A stretch of DNA of 20,353 nucleotides from JAWOLE01 sp035263845 (lineage in GTDB: Bacteria; Acidobacteriota; Thermoanaerobaculia; UBA5066; Gp7-AA6), in contig DATFQY010000214.1 of NCBI GenBank assembly GCA_035263845.1, forward strand, positions 1 to 20,353. The letters are read 5' to 3'. Positions within the stretch are counted from its first letter, which is position 1; each line of letters begins with the position of its first letter. Position numbers and translations under genes: made by a program. This document shows, in pieces, positions 19,559-20,353 of the stretch. Under the pieces are notes generated by a model, which saw nothing but the letters and a program-made list of their open reading frames with translations, made no database searches and was not told the origin of the DNA.

Positions 19559-20143
19559 TCATTTCTTCCTCAGGTCCGTGAGGATCAGCTTCGCCGAAGC
19601 CTTGAGCGTGTCGAAGACCCCCCTCCCGTTCGTGGCGACGGCCTCGAACGTCGGCTCCCCCTTGATGTTCAGCCGCCGGTACATCTCGTCCACCGGCACG
19701 GCGGTGGACAGATCGCGCTTGTTGAACTGAAGGACGTAGGGAATCTTCGAGATGTCGTAGCCCTGCTCCTTCAGGTTTCTGTCGAGGTTCCGGATGGACT
19801 CGGCGTTGGCCTCCATCCGCGAGTCCTGGGAGTCCGCAACGAAGATCACTCCGTCCACGCCCCGCAGGATGAGCTTGCGGGAAGCGTCGTAGAAGACCTG
19901 CCCGGGGACCGTGTAGAGGTGGAAGCGCGCCTTGAACCCCCGGATCTCGCCGACCTCCAGGGGAAGGAAATCGAAGAAGAGCGTCCGGTCGGTGTCGGTC
20001 GCGAGCGAAATCAAGCGGCCGCGCGCGCCGGGAGAGGTCTTGTCGTAGACGTGCTGGAGGTTGGTTGTCTTGCCGCCGAGGCCCGGTCCGTAATAAACGA
20101 TCTTGCAGTTGATTTCCCGGGCCGCATAGTTGATGAAGGTCAT
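19559..20143 (-). CDS. mglA: MglA-type Ras-like small GTPase (polarity/motility)
   Basis: This 194-residue cytoplasmic GTPase is of the MglA family, which sets cell polarity and directs gliding or type IV pilus motility in Myxococcus and related systems. The P-loop is GPGLGGKT (19-26), switch II region YTVPGQVFYD (77-86) contains PGQ in place of DxxG as in MglA proteins, and the guanine-specificity motif is NKRD (141-144). The conserved FFDFLPLEVG (56-65) is also typical. Length matches M. xanthus MglA. The gene follows mglB after one base (TGAGATG), with GGAG within the mglB end as SD. Many Acidobacteria and other phyla carry mglBA without known gliding, so the process controlled here is open. 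Confidence 0.95.
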   Translation of the reverse strand: MTFINYAAREINCKIVYYGPGLGGKTTNLQHVYDKTSPGARGRLISLATDTDRTLFFDFLPLEVGEIRGFKARFHLYTVPGQVFYDASRKLILRGVDGVIFVADSQDSRMEANAESIRNLDRNLKEQGYDISKIPYVLQFNKRDLSTAVPVDEMYRRLNIKGEPTFEAVATNGRGVFDTLKASAKLILTDLRKK

Positions 20144-20144
20144 C

Positions 20145-20353
20145 TCACTCCGAGAAGAGCCGGTCGATGTCGTCGTCGGTGATCTCGGAGAAGGGGTTCT
20201 CCTGCGCGGCGCGGGCGTCGGCCTTCCGGCTCTCGACCTTGCGGCCGATCTCGGCGAAGACCGCCTCGAGCTCCGCCGTGGCGCGGCGGACCCGCAGCCG
20301 GACGAGCCCCAGGGACGCCCGGTCGTCGAAGATCACGACGAGGATGACGCGCC
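20145..20353 (-). CDS. mglB: MglB Roadblock/LC7 GTPase-activating protein (5' end outside the window)
   Basis: The frame is open from the window edge to TGA at 20145-20147, giving the last 68 or so codons. The fragment RVILVVIFDDRASLGLVRLR is the final strand and helix start of a Roadblock/LC7 domain, as in MglB. A helix (ATAELEAVFAEIGRKVES) and an acidic C-terminal tail ending DDDIDRLFSE follow. MglB dimers stimulate GTP hydrolysis by MglA and mark the lagging cell pole (family knowledge). The assignment rests on this fragment plus the immediate downstream mglA, the standard mglBA gene order. The real start lies beyond the window. Confidence 0.88.
   Translation of the reverse strand, partial: RVILVVIFDDRASLGLVRLRVRRATAELEAVFAEIGRKVESRKADARAAQENPFSEITDDDIDRLFSE

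Overview
The window is about 20.4 kb of gene-dense, very GC-rich bacterial DNA with strong third-position GC. It carries about 21 protein genes, two of them cut by the window edges. I see no rRNA, tRNA, insertion sequence, phage gene or CRISPR array. The gene content suggests a Gram-negative bacterium, most likely Acidobacteriota or a similar high-GC phylum. The evidence is a compact ECF-like sigma factor overlapping a TPR-bearing transmembrane Ser/Thr kinase, the MglA/MglB GTPase pair, a futalosine-pathway menaquinone gene (mqnD), a signal-peptide beta-barrel protein and abundant short intergenic repeats. The phylum is an inference; no phylogenetic marker is present.

Layout. 1-239: the PDZ end of an HtrA-like protease. 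236-2103 (minus): two tandem EamA transporters. 2157-3413 (plus): free methionine-(R)-sulfoxide reductase, then a UlaG-like metallo-hydrolase. 3414-5190 (minus): a SirB1/TPR/DUF2203 fusion protein and an O-methyltransferase. 5226-13008 (plus): M20 amidohydrolase, sodium/solute symporter, C45-type Ntn hydrolase, an unknown secreted protein, a beta-barrel protein, a TIM-barrel amidohydrolase and a 3-hydroxyacyl-CoA dehydrogenase. 13023-14442 (minus): mqnD and a DUF4149-like membrane protein. 14443-14999: a long intergenic region with a repeat, hairpins, an 18-residue Lys-rich ORF and an intrinsic terminator. 15000-16414 (plus): PadR regulator, MobA-like nucleotidyltransferase and a small Cys-containing protein. 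16421-20353 (minus): mglB (partial), mglA, sigma factor and kinase.

Three themes stand out. First, several intergenic gaps hold short-period repeats (7- or 8-bp units), three of them arranged as inverted arms. One fills the gap between a stop and a start codon exactly. Another appears to encode the start of a signal peptide. Second, genes that lead transcription units often have a TANNNT hexamer 6-8 nt before the ATG and no Shine-Dalgarno, which is the geometry of leaderless transcription. Internal genes use SD motifs or stop/start overlaps. Third, the 14.5-15.0 kb region combines a structured leader, a micro-ORF with the best SD in the window, a clean terminator, and a PadR operator that contains an extended -10 element.

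The metabolic genes (M20 peptidase, symporter, C45 hydrolase, amidohydrolase, hydroxyacyl-CoA dehydrogenase) fit scavenging of amides, peptides and organic acids, but no complete pathway is present. All functions are read from motifs in the translated sequence without database searches.
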